Source: Dissophora ornata (Eukaryota > Mortierellomycota > Mortierellomycetes > Mortierellales > Mortierellaceae). Taken from it: a stretch of 41,439 bases of DNA. A program made the position numbers and the translations under genes. Location of the stretch: the NCBI GenBank assembly GCA_025201705.1, contig MU616731.1, positions 1-41,439 on the forward strand, in the 5' to 3' direction. This document shows, one piece after another, positions 22,226 through 33,401 of this stretch (its first letter is position 1; every line of letters begins with the position of its first letter). The notes beneath the pieces were generated by a model. That model saw only the letters and a list, made by a program, of their open reading frames with translations, searched no databases and was not told the DNA's origin.

Positions 22226-24041
22226 TTACCAGCTGGCAAACATACTTCCGCGCGGTCCCTTCTTTTCAGGAATGGGGACGGGCTCTTGACGAAGGATCTC
22301 CTGGATATGATCATGCTTCTGCATAAACGCGACAATAGCGTCGTTGACTTGCTCGTACTCGAGCAACAGACCGTCATGGCCCTCGTCGGATTTCACACGG
22401 ACCAGCTCCGAATCCGGAAGAAGCTTGCTCAACGCCTCCAACTCGTAAAATGGGAATAGGACATCGGACTCGATCGCTAAGAAGAGAGGAGTGAAGAAAC
22501 ACGAAGGGATGACAAAAGGTTAAGCAATGACATCTGGAATCTGAGTACTGTACGTCACAAAAAAATAGTCGCGCTTTATCGCGCGATATGCATACCGACG
22601 ACAAGAGTCGGCTGCTTGATATTGCGGACCACATCTTCATAGTCGCCACGACCCTTCGAAACATCATGACCGTCCATCTTGCGACTGAGAGCGATGTAGC
22701 AGTTAGCATCGAATCGTTCGTTGAACTTGTCCGCCTGGTAGCGCAAATAGCTGTGGGCAGAGTACACTGGGGGTTGGTAGGTGGATGCAGGAGTGGACTC
22801 GGCGGCGCCAACAGTAGGAGTGTTGGTTCCGCTGACGAGGGGGCTTTGATCTGGCGTCTGTAGGCAAGTCGAGGCAGATGCAGTGTCTGGGTACTTCTTA
22901 ATATGGCGATGGCCTTCATTGTGGGCATGACGATGCACCACGGCAGGAGGGATGGCGGAAATGTCCTGCTGTGAGGAGGGGGTGGGTGTGTCCATGACGG
23001 CACGCCCAAATCGACGCTCGTAGGAAACCCGCGTGCGGTAGGTCAGCATCGCGGTCATTCGCGCGGCGATCATTCCTTGCAAGGGTGGCTGTGAGTCGCG
23101 TCAAAGTCATTGGGAGAAAATTTAAGGCTCAGCGCAAGCACAATTCATGCAAGCCAGCGACAATAAAATCTTTCTTACACTATCCAGAGAATAATAGCCA
23201 TCCTTGTACTTTGGATCCGTGAAGATGGACTGTCGCTGAGACTCTGTCCAGCTCATACTCCAGGCCGAGCTTTTGGCGGGAGCAGAGATGGGAACGAGTA
23301 ATTTGATGTAGTCCTGGCCGTAGAAGGCCCACTCGTAGACCTGCATACCTGCCATGGAACCACCGATACAGATCGCCACGGACTTGACGCCCAAATCATC
23401 TAGCAACATCTTGTGGAGTCTGGGAAGGTGGATTTTTAAATAAGGGCAAGTGTGCGTAAACAAGGGGGGGAAAGCAGCGATCATGTAAGATAGTGCCAAC
23501 GGAGAGGGGTCCTGTACCTGCAATCGTCTCGAACGGTAGCCTGTGGGAACTCTGGCCCATAAGGAGCACCTGTCTCTGGGTTCATCATCAGAGAAGATGC
23601 CGAGCCATAGGGCGAGCCCATGACGTTCATGCACACCACAAAGAACTTGGTTTCATCAATCGCCTTGCCTTTCCCTTCCAGCTCACAGGTTCCCATCAGG
23701 TTATCCCACCAGTCCTCGACATCGACGCTACGTGACAGAGGGTGACAGATAATCATACAGTTGTCGGCGGTCTTGTTGAGGACACCCCAGGTTTTGTAGG
23801 CAACGGGGACATCGCGGATGGTGAAGCCGGACTCGAATGTGAACTTCGGAATGATGGCGATGGTTTGTTCGGGAGCAAGACGAGAGAACGGGTTCTCGGG
23901 TTGGGTGGTTCTGCGCTCTGATACCGGAAAACAGACAGTGTTTTGGTGGTGGTGTTAATGAGTATTGAATAATGCCCGGCAAGCGCAAATATAAAGTATC
24001 ACACTCTTGTACGTGGCTGCTTTGGTAATACCGAATAACAT
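22226..24041 (-). CDS. MET2: Homoserine O-acetyltransferase
   Basis: Five exons on the minus strand: 24041-24013, 23910-23518, 23419-23179, 23088-22596, 22476-22226. Joined in phase they give 468 residues. The enzyme transfers acetyl from acetyl-CoA to L-homoserine, making the O-acetylhomoserine that accepts sulfide in methionine synthesis. It is an alpha/beta-hydrolase. The nucleophile is Ser162 in 'CIGGSMAGM', with Asp390 in 'AIESDVLFP' and His419 in 'EGHDGLLLE'. N-terminal 'NPFSRLAPEQTIAIIP' and 'VPVAYKTWGVLN' are typical of fungal Met2. Residues of about 245-320 form a Ser/Thr/Pro/His-rich insertion between the lid and the C-terminal half, which looks unstructured. The first exon is only 29 nt, and its acceptor was chosen because it alone keeps phase. 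Confidence 0.93.
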
Positions 24042-25069
24042 TTGATAGAGAATGGTAGCTTGGGAGGCCAGTGGAGCAATGGATTGAGGAGGAAAAGTGT
24101 TGAAAAGAAGAGACAAACAGGTGGTGGATTATAAACATTTTCCAAGGCTGTGCGAGTGCCTGCACATGATTCGCCACGGATAAACGAGCAGGCGCAATTG
24201 AGTAAGAGAACAGCCAAGTGAGTAACATAGAGCAATATGAGTCTTGCTCCCTTGGGGAGGAGTACTATACACCCTGTACAACTCAAGCTAGAACGTGCAC
24301 GAGTGCATGATGCGTTGCTCCATTTCTCTGCACATAATTGATCTCAAAGCAGCGCACACACAGTTGTGTGTGTGATGATCATTTAAACATTAGGGCTATT
24401 GTGTATATGTGCCCAACACAGACTGATCGAACCATTTTATCTATGAGCAACATGAGTCTTCCTCTCATTTATGTTTAGCGCCAATCTGATTTCGCTCCCT
24501 GGCGTGTGCATGGCACACGCGGAAGAATTGTTCCTTAAGCACTATTGAAATTACGCGTAGGACGATAGCCGGGAGAAAGTGCCTCTGGAAAAATTAATGC
24601 AGACTTGCTGTATGCTATTGAGATAGCAATTGAGGGGTTGGGGGTTGGGGGGCCATTTCCTACCCGGGTTTTCTCCGGACATTTACTGCTCACAAGTCAA
24701 GGGCCGTTGAGCACCTTCACGTAAAGCCTTGCCTGCTCAATAACCAGGGGATAGCCCATTGACCTTTTGTGGCGACGTGGTGGCGGTTCTGTCGATCCAC
24801 GATGCAGCAGTCACCTGAGCAATACATGTTGGCAAAACGAGGGTTCACGTTCCAGAAGAGGGACTCAGAATAAGTTATCGCCCTCGACAACAAAACACCG
24901 TAGGACCCATCAAAGAGCATCAGGACAAATCGAACTCGAGAACAAACGAAACTTGCCATCCCTCCTCGACATTCACCCATCAGACTCAGTTTACTGGAGC
25001 TGGAACAGTTTTCACTTTTGAACGCAAGCTGCCCCTGACGAAGTTGAGCGTGGCGTGCCTGGTTGTTGA
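24042..25069. other. Divergent intergenic region MET2 / TUL1
   Basis: Carries both promoters. I see no coding gene; frames under 90 codons overlap on both strands. A G-rich patch (G4-TT-G5-TT-G6) lies near 24632-24652, and a CACACA/TGTGTG palindromic patch near 24355-24375. No clear TATA box. Confidence 0.5.
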
Positions 25070-27261
25070 ATGGCGGACATGAGAGCGGGCTTCATCGCAT
25101 TACTTTTCCTTCTCTGGTTAATCGGTGGAGATGACGGACCGCGGACAGAGCAACTCCAGAAAATACTTCATCAGCTCCAAGACGAGGCTGGTGTTTTTAA
25201 GAACAGGACCTTTGGTACCAATGTATCCTACGTAAGTCCATGCGCTCAGTGACACCTGCAGCCGATATACTGGATAGTCGCTGGTGAAACATGAAGCGGA
25301 TATTGGATGGGAACCCTCTCTCATCTCACCATTTTACGTTTGGTCTCTGTATAGCCTTTACCGGAGGCAGTGTCCACGGAACTGACAAAGTTGTTCTATC
25401 CAGAGGACAAGGATCCTCGGGCACGGTACTACCACAATGTTACCGGATCGTTTAAGGGCGAGTGGATGTTCGACGAAGGTGTTGCTTCAAAGGTCAATCA
25501 GGAATTCCCTCTACCGTCCGCGCCACCAGGAGAAGAGGACCCAGCAAAGAACGAAACTGTCCCGGACGGTGGCGGTAATAGCACTATAACAACTCCGTTG
25601 CCTGGCCAGGATGCAGAAGGAACGGATAGCAGTGAAAATGGAGAAGCCGAAGGCCAAAAGCCGGTGGATACGATAGAAGACAAGAGGCCACAGTATCTGG
25701 AGGACGTGGACAAGTTCCGAGGAGATTTTCAGTTCAACAAATCAGGATCCTTTTCATTTAATCTCCAGGAGACAAAGGCGACGGAGTATGTCAACTGGAT
25801 CAAGGTAAATAACCATAGACGACGATCTAACTGATATTTCTTATTTTCAGAGCTGGCTGGCGTGACCTGTTTAACAGCATATTCTAATCGTTTTGTTGAT
25901 ATCATAGGGGACATGGAGGCTAAGGCATGATGATAATGAAGACTATGGCGTCGCATTAAGCGTGCAAGGCGTTCATTTCGTGCACAACGGATCCTTCTAC
26001 ATGTGGGGAATCCCAGGAGAGTAAGTTACAGGGGACCCGAGGTGCCATTTTTTTATTTGGCAACCAACATATGCAGCCCTCCATACTAACTACACTATTT
26101 AACAATAGGACTCGAATCCCGGCATGGCGGATTCTCGATTTGATGCCAAACAAAGAGTCCTTCACAATGGCTTCTGCAGCACTCAAGGAGCAATATCAGA
26201 AGCGAATCAAAAGCGTCGAGGATCTCATGGAAGGACGTGGGGATCTCGAATACTCTGGTATGCAGACATCCCAGTATTGTATATCTGATAGGACTGCTGC
26301 AGGAATGATTGACACTGGAGTTTGTTATATTCAACTTGATTTTGTTAGAGACGACAGTCTCGGAGACCTCAAGTTGCCACTACCAAATGTATATGCAGCT
26401 TGGCACGATTGACCGAAGCATCCGGTCCTCAGCGATTAACGATCTGGAAAGAGGTGAGGAAACTCCTGAAGACCACGGGTGTTGTGGCACTGCAATCTTT
26501 ATTATTTTTACTAAAATACGTGTTCGGATGCCATCTCGAAATTAGAATGGGCGGCACCGCAGGGAATATCCACTATTAAGGCACCACCTTTGAACTCGAC
26601 ACTCTTTATCTACTCGCCTAATTGTCGCCTTACAATTGGCGTCAAAAAGGCCGACGGAATGAAGCGTGAAAAGTTATATTCTAAAGCCGTCAACTATGCG
26701 GGCATGGCTGGCACTGTAAGCTGTTAAGCAAGATATTGGGTTGATGGCGAATGAAGCAACTTTTTCTAACAAATATTTATTTTATATGTGCAGCTTGCGT
26801 TTATTCAGGTTTTTCTTCTTGTGCGCCAAATGGAATACACGCCTACACCATCGGTATGTCATGAAGAGAATAGCCGATTTATTTGAGAGACACAATGTTT
26901 GTTTATTGACACTGATCCGCAATACGTTGGTTCTCTAGAGTGTCTCCAAGGTATCATACTGGACCATCGCGATTCAAGTCTTTATCGACTCATACTTGTG
27001 TATGCTTCATCTGTCGACAGGTGTCATAGTGGGTACGACCGTCCTTTTCTTTTGTCTTTTAGTTCTGCTAATGATAATCTATGCTAAGACACCTTCTAAT
27101 ACGTCTGCCACTTTCTTCTCTCAGAGTTCTTGTTCATCCCGTTTGTCGCGGCGTCGTTCTTCTCGTTCGTTTTGGTGGCAATATTCGGAATGCGCTACAT
27201 GTTGGTCATCTGGAGGATACAGAGGCCAGAGAGACGTGGCAGACGTAATCAGGCAGCCGCT

Positions 27262-27298
<37 letters not shown>

Positions 27299-28411
27299 AT
27301 GCAGCAGCTAACAACGCTAGTAATAATGGCGCAGAGTCCACTACTGGGGCAGCGACTACGCGATCCGCGGACACGATGCCCGGTGGACTGCCACTCCCGG
27401 TGACGGCAGCCCGACCACCAACCTCTGATGATGCTGACAACCCAAGATCGGACATGCAAGCACTATACGGACGGTTTTGTAAGTGCATTGCAGCTTTTAG
27501 ATAGTCATTCTGAAAAAGGCAGGTAGAATGCTTATTAATGTTGCTTTATTTACCTCTATCTCTGATTTCAGACTGGATGCTGATCCTCAGCATGATCACT
27601 CTGTACTGGATCGCAACCAGTTCAACAAGAGTCCAGAACGTGATGATATCAATCTGCGCAATCGGCCTTTTCTCGTTCTGGATCCCACAGATTGTCAGGA
27701 ATGTGACGCGAGGGTCGAAACGCGGATTGAACCTGTGGTTCGTGTTAGGCATGAGTGTGACCCGGTTGGCATTACCTGTGTATTTTTATGCATGCCCTGA
27801 GAATCTGATGGGCCACGAGACAACGCCATGGATCTGGGGACTGGTTCTGTGGGTTGCACTCCAAGTCGGAGTATTGTTTTTGCAAGATTGGCTGGGGCCA
27901 CGATTCTTCGTGCCCAAGAAAGTAAGCGTCCAGACTCGAAAACAAGCGAGCAGCAGTAAGGTGTTGGGATATGGCGCCTTCTCACAACATGTACTTTTTT
28001 ATGTACCAATTATGGCGACAATAGTACCTTCCCCCGATCTATGATTACCACCCGGTCTTGCCTGCAACGGACGAGGAGAATGGTCACACCGGACATGGAC
28101 CTCATGCACCACAGCATGACTGTGCCATCTGCTTGCTTCCTATCGACACCGCCCCGCAAACAGGTGCCGCAAGATTGTCGAGTGTCGTGGGTAGTCTAGG
28201 ACGATTGAACTACATGATGACGCCATGTGGGCACTTGTTCCATACTGAATGTCTCGAAAGGGTATGTTGTAATCATCAAGAAAAATACATAGCAGGTTAT
28301 GTGCAGCGCTCCTGAACTAACAAATCAACACGTTTGTACTCTTGTCGCATTTAGTGGATGCGGATTAAACTGGAGTGTCCACACTGCAGAGCATACCTAC
28401 CTTTTGTCTAA
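25070..28411 (+). CDS. TUL1: Golgi/endosomal DSC E3 ubiquitin ligase subunit TUL1/DSC1
   Basis: Twelve exons: 25070-25231, 25355-25804, 25908-26020, 26109-26257, 26349-26453, 26546-26715, 26794-26853, 26939-27032, 27125-27478, 27572-27921, 28025-28261, 28355-28411. Phases agree; 766 residues. A signal peptide ('GFIALLFLLWLI') is followed by a large luminal domain with several N-x-S/T sites and an acidic, Pro/Gly-rich insert near 110-160. Conserved 'SVQGVHFVHNGSFYMWG', 'APPLNSTLFIYSPNC' and 'AVNYAGM' lead into multiple membrane segments from about residue 375 ('FIPFVAASFFSFVLVAIFGMRY'). A cytosolic loop holds a poly-Ala run. The C-terminal RING-H2 has Cys702, Cys705, Cys737, His739, His742, Cys745, Cys756 and Cys759. 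In yeasts this E3 ubiquitinates membrane proteins in Golgi, endosome and vacuole; in fission yeast it also drives SREBP cleavage. Confidence 0.94.
27262..27295 (+). repeat. (GCA)n trinucleotide repeat coding poly-Ala
   Basis: About eleven GCA units within exon 9 of TUL1, read as alanine and extended by further Ala codons on both sides. It lies in the cytosolic loop between membrane segments. Confidence 0.9.
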
Positions 28412-28527
28412 ACGGAGGTTAGACGCGATTATACCAACATATACTTCCAGGACGAACAGCGTCGATTTCGATGAACACATAGAAGATGGCCATGCAGCAA
28501 AGTTTACAGAGCATCGTGTACTATTAA

Positions 28528-28533
28528 AATAAA
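28528..28533 (+). terminator. Polyadenylation signal AATAAA of TUL1
   Basis: Canonical AATAAA 117 nt after the TUL1 stop codon, followed by T-rich sequence. The convergent glycosyltransferase gene ends at 28616. Confidence 0.6.
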
Positions 28534-28615
28534 ACTGTCTTTTAGCTTACGATCAACGTTGCTACTTTATGTTATCTTTTTTATCTATACGGGGAGTTTT
28601 TTTTTTGGTGGATGT

Positions 28616-30547
28616 TTACTCGTGTTGGTGTCCTTTCAGTACACGCGTGAGCTTTAGGCAGACGCGTCCCTCCGACCCTGCCGCATAAGCATCTGTGAGG
28701 ACCATCCGTGTTGGATCCCTAGTCCTCCTCAACGCACCTTCCAGCGCCTTGTGAATCTGATGATCATTCGAACCCGCATGGGTCAAAGAGGCATCCATAC
28801 TTGTGTCCATCATCATCACATTCGTGTTCTCAATAAAGAAATCCTCGTGGCCGCCATGTCTGTGGCTTTGTTTGAACAGTTTCTGTTGTCGAGATTGTTC
28901 TTGGGCATACTTTTTGGGATCACCGAGGACATCGGCATCCGGGGTGGGGTAGAGGGTCGAGCCAAGATTACAACCGATACCATCGCCCTTGGATCGGGAC
29001 AGGTCCAAAAGTCCAGCTTGAGGCATTCTGTCGATGACCTTATAGGGTCTCTTGACGGCCATCCAGGCGAGTCGCAGGAGGTCGTTACTCTGTTGTCCAA
29101 AAATATTTTCGTAGGTGGCGTGTTCTGGACCTGTGAGCCAGTACCAAGCAAGGAAAAGGCCCTTCCAAGAATCCTTATGCTTCAGTGCAAACGCGCTCCA
29201 GGACTGTTCGTATGAATCGGAGTGACAGTCAACTTGAGCGATGGGCCAGATGGGGCTGTCGTGTGCTGGGAAGGAAGACGGGTGTTGCCAAAAGACGGTC
29301 CCTGTGCGGATATAGTCCGGTTGTTGAAATACGACTCTTGGAGATTGCATCGGCAGAGTCGAAGGTGAGAAATAGATAATGTCATCGAAGCCAGAGTTGA
29401 TCAACGCGGCGACCGTCATCGCCTTCTGGAGATGACCCAGATTCCGGCCCGCCCTTGACTTGAATTCCTGGATCTCGGAGCTGCTGATGGGCGTGACGGA
29501 CGACCCTACGACAATATCATCGTCTGAGGGATGCACAATGGCCTTGCTTACCATTGATGCATCCTCGTCCAGGGACCGGACTACAGCCCCCCAAGAATAG
29601 ATTGACTCGTGCAGTTCCTCGGAGACATCATCCACCCTCTCGAACCAGACTTCGATAGGGATTGAAGAGATACTTCGGATCAACTTGATCTGGACCAACA
29701 TGTTGGCTGTTGTATCTTTTCCATCACCGTCCGGAAATGCTCCCAGAACCACGCCTTGACCGACCCAACCCGGACTGTAATCTTTCCAATTCGGCAAAAT
29801 CTTCTTGAGTGACTTCTTCCAAGCAAGGGACAGAGTCCAGGCATTTGCCCTTGTAATCGATTCCCAATCTCCCGTAAGACGAGCCCGCTCTCGTTCCTGC
29901 TTAACTTCTTCCGGCAAATGCTGCTGATCTTTGTTGCCCGCGAAGGACGTTTCACAGAGAGGAGCACCGAAATCTCGAATCATGAAGATCGATCTTTGGT
30001 CCATTTCGCTTCCATCTGGGTTCCTGTAGATGATCGGCTCCTTTGGTGCCACAACCTCGTTATTGTTACTACTGGACCATTGTTGAAGTTGTCGTGATAA
30101 GGGCGACGATTGATCGAGCACTGAAGGCGTTGGGACCTTGACCTCCCATGAAGAGAGAAAGAAGATCATGATCACAACTCCACCAGTGCAGAGCATGATC
30201 CACATGCTTCGTCTCCTGCGCGGCGACCCAAGGACCAACAAGGGGCACATCCGTGCGACCCGGGCTTTGAGGGATTGGTTCCTGTGCTGAGAGTATTGAA
30301 AGGAGCTGAGGTGGTCCAGACCGTTCAGTCGCTTGGCACCGCTACCAGCACTGCTATTCTGATGACTCGAGTTGGCGGTAGAGAAAGCGGCAGCAGCGGC
30401 CTTAAGGGCGGCGGTATGTGTGGAAGGGAGGCCTCCGGTGCCAGCCATAATTTGGCCATAGGAGCTCTGGCGCCGTGGGCTGACGTTGGCCGCGAACGAA
30501 GACGACGTTGTTGAGGCACGCTTCTGGTTGAAGGCCATTTGGAACAA
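28616..30547 (-). CDS. GT71-like (MNN1/MNN2-type) type II membrane glycosyltransferase
   Basis: A single-exon frame of 643 residues. An alternative start at codon 4 (30538) is equally possible. The first 110 residues are Ser/Ala/Arg-rich and cytosolic. Residues of about 114-133 ('SMWIMLCTGGVVIMIFFLSSW') after an Arg cluster form a signal anchor, giving type II Golgi topology. The luminal part resembles putative mannosyltransferases of family GT71: 'GVVLGAFPDGDGKDTTANMLVQ', then 'QKAMTVAALINSGFDDIIYFS' and 'YIRTGTVFWQHPSSF'. In active GT71 enzymes the stretch after the 'FDDII' segment carries a D-x-D metal site; here it reads FSPST. The fold call is therefore stronger than any activity call. 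Fungal GT71 enzymes add alpha-mannose to N- or O-glycans. It is convergent with TUL1. Confidence 0.6.
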   Translation of the reverse strand: MFQMAFNQKRASTTSSSFAANVSPRRQSSYGQIMAGTGGLPSTHTAALKAAAAAFSTANSSHQNSSAGSGAKRLNGLDHLSSFQYSQHRNQSLKARVARMCPLLVLGSPRRRRSMWIMLCTGGVVIMIFFLSSWEVKVPTPSVLDQSSPLSRQLQQWSSSNNNEVVAPKEPIIYRNPDGSEMDQRSIFMIRDFGAPLCETSFAGNKDQQHLPEEVKQERERARLTGDWESITRANAWTLSLAWKKSLKKILPNWKDYSPGWVGQGVVLGAFPDGDGKDTTANMLVQIKLIRSISSIPIEVWFERVDDVSEELHESIYSWGAVVRSLDEDASMVSKAIVHPSDDDIVVGSSVTPISSSEIQEFKSRAGRNLGHLQKAMTVAALINSGFDDIIYFSPSTLPMQSPRVVFQQPDYIRTGTVFWQHPSSFPAHDSPIWPIAQVDCHSDSYEQSWSAFALKHKDSWKGLFLAWYWLTGPEHATYENIFGQQSNDLLRLAWMAVKRPYKVIDRMPQAGLLDLSRSKGDGIGCNLGSTLYPTPDADVLGDPKKYAQEQSRQQKLFKQSHRHGGHEDFFIENTNVMMMDTSMDASLTHAGSNDHQIHKALEGALRRTRDPTRMVLTDAYAAGSEGRVCLKLTRVLKGHQHE

Positions 30548-31578
30548 AAATTAATTGGAAAAAAAAATACGCGAAATCCCGGGTATAATAAGAATGGAGG
30601 AATGAGATTAGGAATAGGAAAAAAAAAAAAATGATGGTGAAGAGAAGAGGAAAAAAAAAAGAGATGATTAGCGGGATTCAACAAAAGGAGCTGATGGGGG
30701 GACAGAACTCAAAGTGGCAGCAAGTTTTACGCGGTGGTTTGGCTGCAAGAAGAAATGTTAGGATCTCGTGTTGGTCCACTTGGTGCTGCATTTGGATTAG
30801 TGTGCTACCAGGGTGTTTCATTGGTGAAAACATCAGCCCCACAGGTGGCAGGTTTAACCTCAATGGAAACCATCGAAGACGACAAATTGAGAGCAATGCT
30901 CTTCCTATAGTCTGCCCAACGGGTAAAACATGCATGGAGGGTAAACCATCACGGAATACTGAGTGCAGCGGAGCTGTAGACTGTCTAGGCTGCAGACACC
31001 CAAACATCCTAGGGCGAAGCTGGCAGCACACTCTGTTGCCTGGTGTTTGACTCACTGTCCGATACCAGGAAGCAGCCCATCTGTACCTCAGTCGCACTAG
31101 CAGTGTGGAGATGGGCTGACTGATCTTCGATGGCAATGGCCTACCCCCTCCCCTCCTCTCTCTCTCTCTTCCCCCCCTCCTCCCCCCTCCTCTCCCCGCA
31201 GTGGCAACTCTTCTCGATACTTGCATGTTGTGATGTGGGGCGGAACATCATCGGCGTTCATCGATCCTGACAACGGTAGATGCAACAGCGCATCTTATTT
31301 ATCCTGCTGCTGTCATCTGGCAGATTGGGAGGTATCAGAAATAAATACAAAAAGTGGAGCCCATTCACGGCATCTGGCCTCGAAATGCATGCGTGGATGG
31401 GAATTCAACATCAGCCGGCTACGCTGAATGAGCGACAGATCCATCTCTCCTCCACATATCCATCCGTCCATCCATCATCCATCATCACTCTTCCTTGACA
31501 CTCCCTCCGTCGCCCAGCGTGGCGTGTTGCATTCTGTAGTCCTCTCTCCTCCCCCTGACCTATATTTTCGTTCATGTC
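30548..31578. other. Divergent intergenic region, glycosyltransferase / four-TM gene
   Basis: No supported gene. Near 30600-30665 the plus strand has long A runs, i.e. a T-rich leader for the minus-strand glycosyltransferase. A 9-bp inverted repeat (AGCCCATCT/AGATGGGCT) lies near 31074-31117. A C/T-rich block at about 31150-31200 probably belongs to the promoter or leader of the plus-strand gene. Confidence 0.45.
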
Positions 31579-33032
31579 ATGGTCCGCTCCAGGGCGCCAA
31601 GCGATATCGAGCGAGCGACGATAAAAAAGGCCGCTGTCAGCACTGCTCCATCGTAAGTGATGGCAAACAACAATAACAGCAGCAAGGCAAAAGGGGCGCA
31701 GGTCGTCGGATGTCTCAACCCACTTCTGCTCATCTCTGATCTGCGTGGTTTCTGGTTCCTGAATCTTATAAACCTTTTTTGGATTTTTATTTACTGACTG
31801 ACAGGTGGGCACGGGGGGACCCTCTCACCCTTTTGGATGAGGGCCCTGACTACAGCGGTAGCGCTTCATCTAGCCGCACACTCATATCAAAACCCTCCTC
31901 ACCCCCAACCCCACCTTCGCCACACACTCCCAGTTCAGCAGCGGGGTCCTCAGCAGCACCGGCGTGGTCCGTCTTTGCGACCATGAGTACCGTCTCGACG
32001 GCATCGGAGCGACTTGCAGAGAAACACTTCGAACTGTCGTCCCCACCAGGAAAGGCGGGGACAACCCACTCTACACCGGAGCCACTTCGAAGTGCACACA
32101 AGCACTCGCATCTTCGACCCTACCCTCAGAAGCTGGCTGAGGTCTTCATGCCTAACAGGGTCGACACAGACGGCGCGAGTTCACTACAGAGTTCGAGTCA
32201 GAGTTTGCTCGATGGCTGCGCCTGCAACTGCCATCATCATCTCAGCAAAGCCGGGGTATTTTCCAAAATAAGATCACAAAAGCACTCACTCGAGTCGATG
32301 CGAGGATACCCGACTGGGCACTGTGTCTCGTCTTCAGATCCACCGCCTGTCACCGCATGGGATGAACACGATCCCGAGGACTTGTTGCTGCAGGCGCGGC
32401 GACAAAGCATGGGCACCAACACCGCCTTCAACCTCGAAACCCTCAAGATGTTCATCAACTCTCCACTCTTTTCCAACTTTCTCAAAATCCTGACGGTCAT
32501 GCTGGCAGTATCGCTTTTTGTCATTGCACTCGACGCCATCGTCATTCTTCACAAGGACCTGGAGCTGCAAGGAGAAATCGATACGCTGCTCTCGAATGCC
32601 AATGCTTCACTCTATATCACCGTCATCCTCTCAATCCTCATGATCGTTTACTCGTGTTTTACCATTTTTTTGGAGATGCGGAGACCGCCCGAGGGACTTG
32701 ACGCTTCCAATTCCAAACCGCTGTTTGTGATCTTTTCAGAGATCGTTGCCTCCATTATCTGGGCGCAGGTCCTGAGCGTAACGATCTATATCTACAGCTG
32801 GACGTTTGGATGTACAGAAGCTGGAGAGAGGCAATTGAACCTGGTATGGAGTCAGGAGAGTGTTGTGGAATCCCCGCTCACGTTAAAGAGCCATCAACAA
32901 GTTGTAGAGAAAATGTGTCGACGAGAGGGGGCGATGGTTGGACTAGAGTTAGTGCTGGTGCTGTTGCTGATCTTTAACTTTTATACCCATTTGGCACAGA
33001 ACTTCCAGTTCATCCGTGCTGTCTCCCGGTAG
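31579..33032 (+). CDS. Four-transmembrane protein of unknown function
   Basis: Two exons, 31579-31652 and 31805-33032, phase 2, 433 residues starting MVRSRAPSDIERA. The first exon is inferred: a GTAAGT donor at 31653 and a CAG acceptor at 31802-31804 join so that the reading continues as 'SWARGDPLTLLDEG'. Residues of about 35-240 are Ser/Pro-rich and likely cytosolic and disordered, with a small Cys/His patch ('CACNCHHH'). Four hydrophobic segments follow at about 250-273, 292-316, 331-355 and 400-423, with a Cys-containing loop between the third and fourth. The layout resembles MARVEL-type or other fungal tetraspan membrane proteins, but I do not recognise the family and infer no function. 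Confidence 0.7.
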
Positions 33033-33044
33033 TCAACTTTGGAT

Positions 33045-33050
33045 AATAAA
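33045..33050 (+). terminator. Polyadenylation signal AATAAA of the four-TM gene
   Basis: Canonical hexamer 12 nt after the TAG stop, followed by an A-rich stretch. Confidence 0.5.
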
Positions 33051-33401
33051 GTGAGAAAAAACAAAAAAACATTGACGGTAGTGCCTAATGTGTCCCGAAA
33101 AGCTGTGCCATTTAAGAATCGCGGATCAAACGCCACCAACGGAGAACACGCCAGAGGAAGGTGTGCCCTGATTATGCAAAGTCGCAAACGTATGTTGACA
33201 CGACCCGCCGTTGGACTGTCTAGAATGGTCGTACAGACGACGAGGCCCTCATGGTGTCAGTCTCACAGTTTTGCTCTTGTGCCCACTATTATTTTCTCGC
33301 CTCGTTTCTTTTGTATTCCCACCCTCTTCCTTATCTCTCTCATTCTCTCTCTCTCTCTTTTCCTCACCGCCCCTTTCTCAAAAAAACGACTTCCAGCAAC
33401 A
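33051..33401. other. Short spacer and arrestin leader
   Basis: No gene seen. The 110 bp before the arrestin ATG are CT-rich with a (TC)n run near 33335-33360, fitting a leader. Confidence 0.5.

Noticed and set aside
24632..24652. G-rich patch as a telomere remnant or G-quadruplex
   Set aside because: Only three G tracts separated by TT; too short for either claim.
28751..29215. 154-codon plus-strand frame
   Set aside because: Antisense shadow of the GT71-like gene, which has the signal anchor and family segments.
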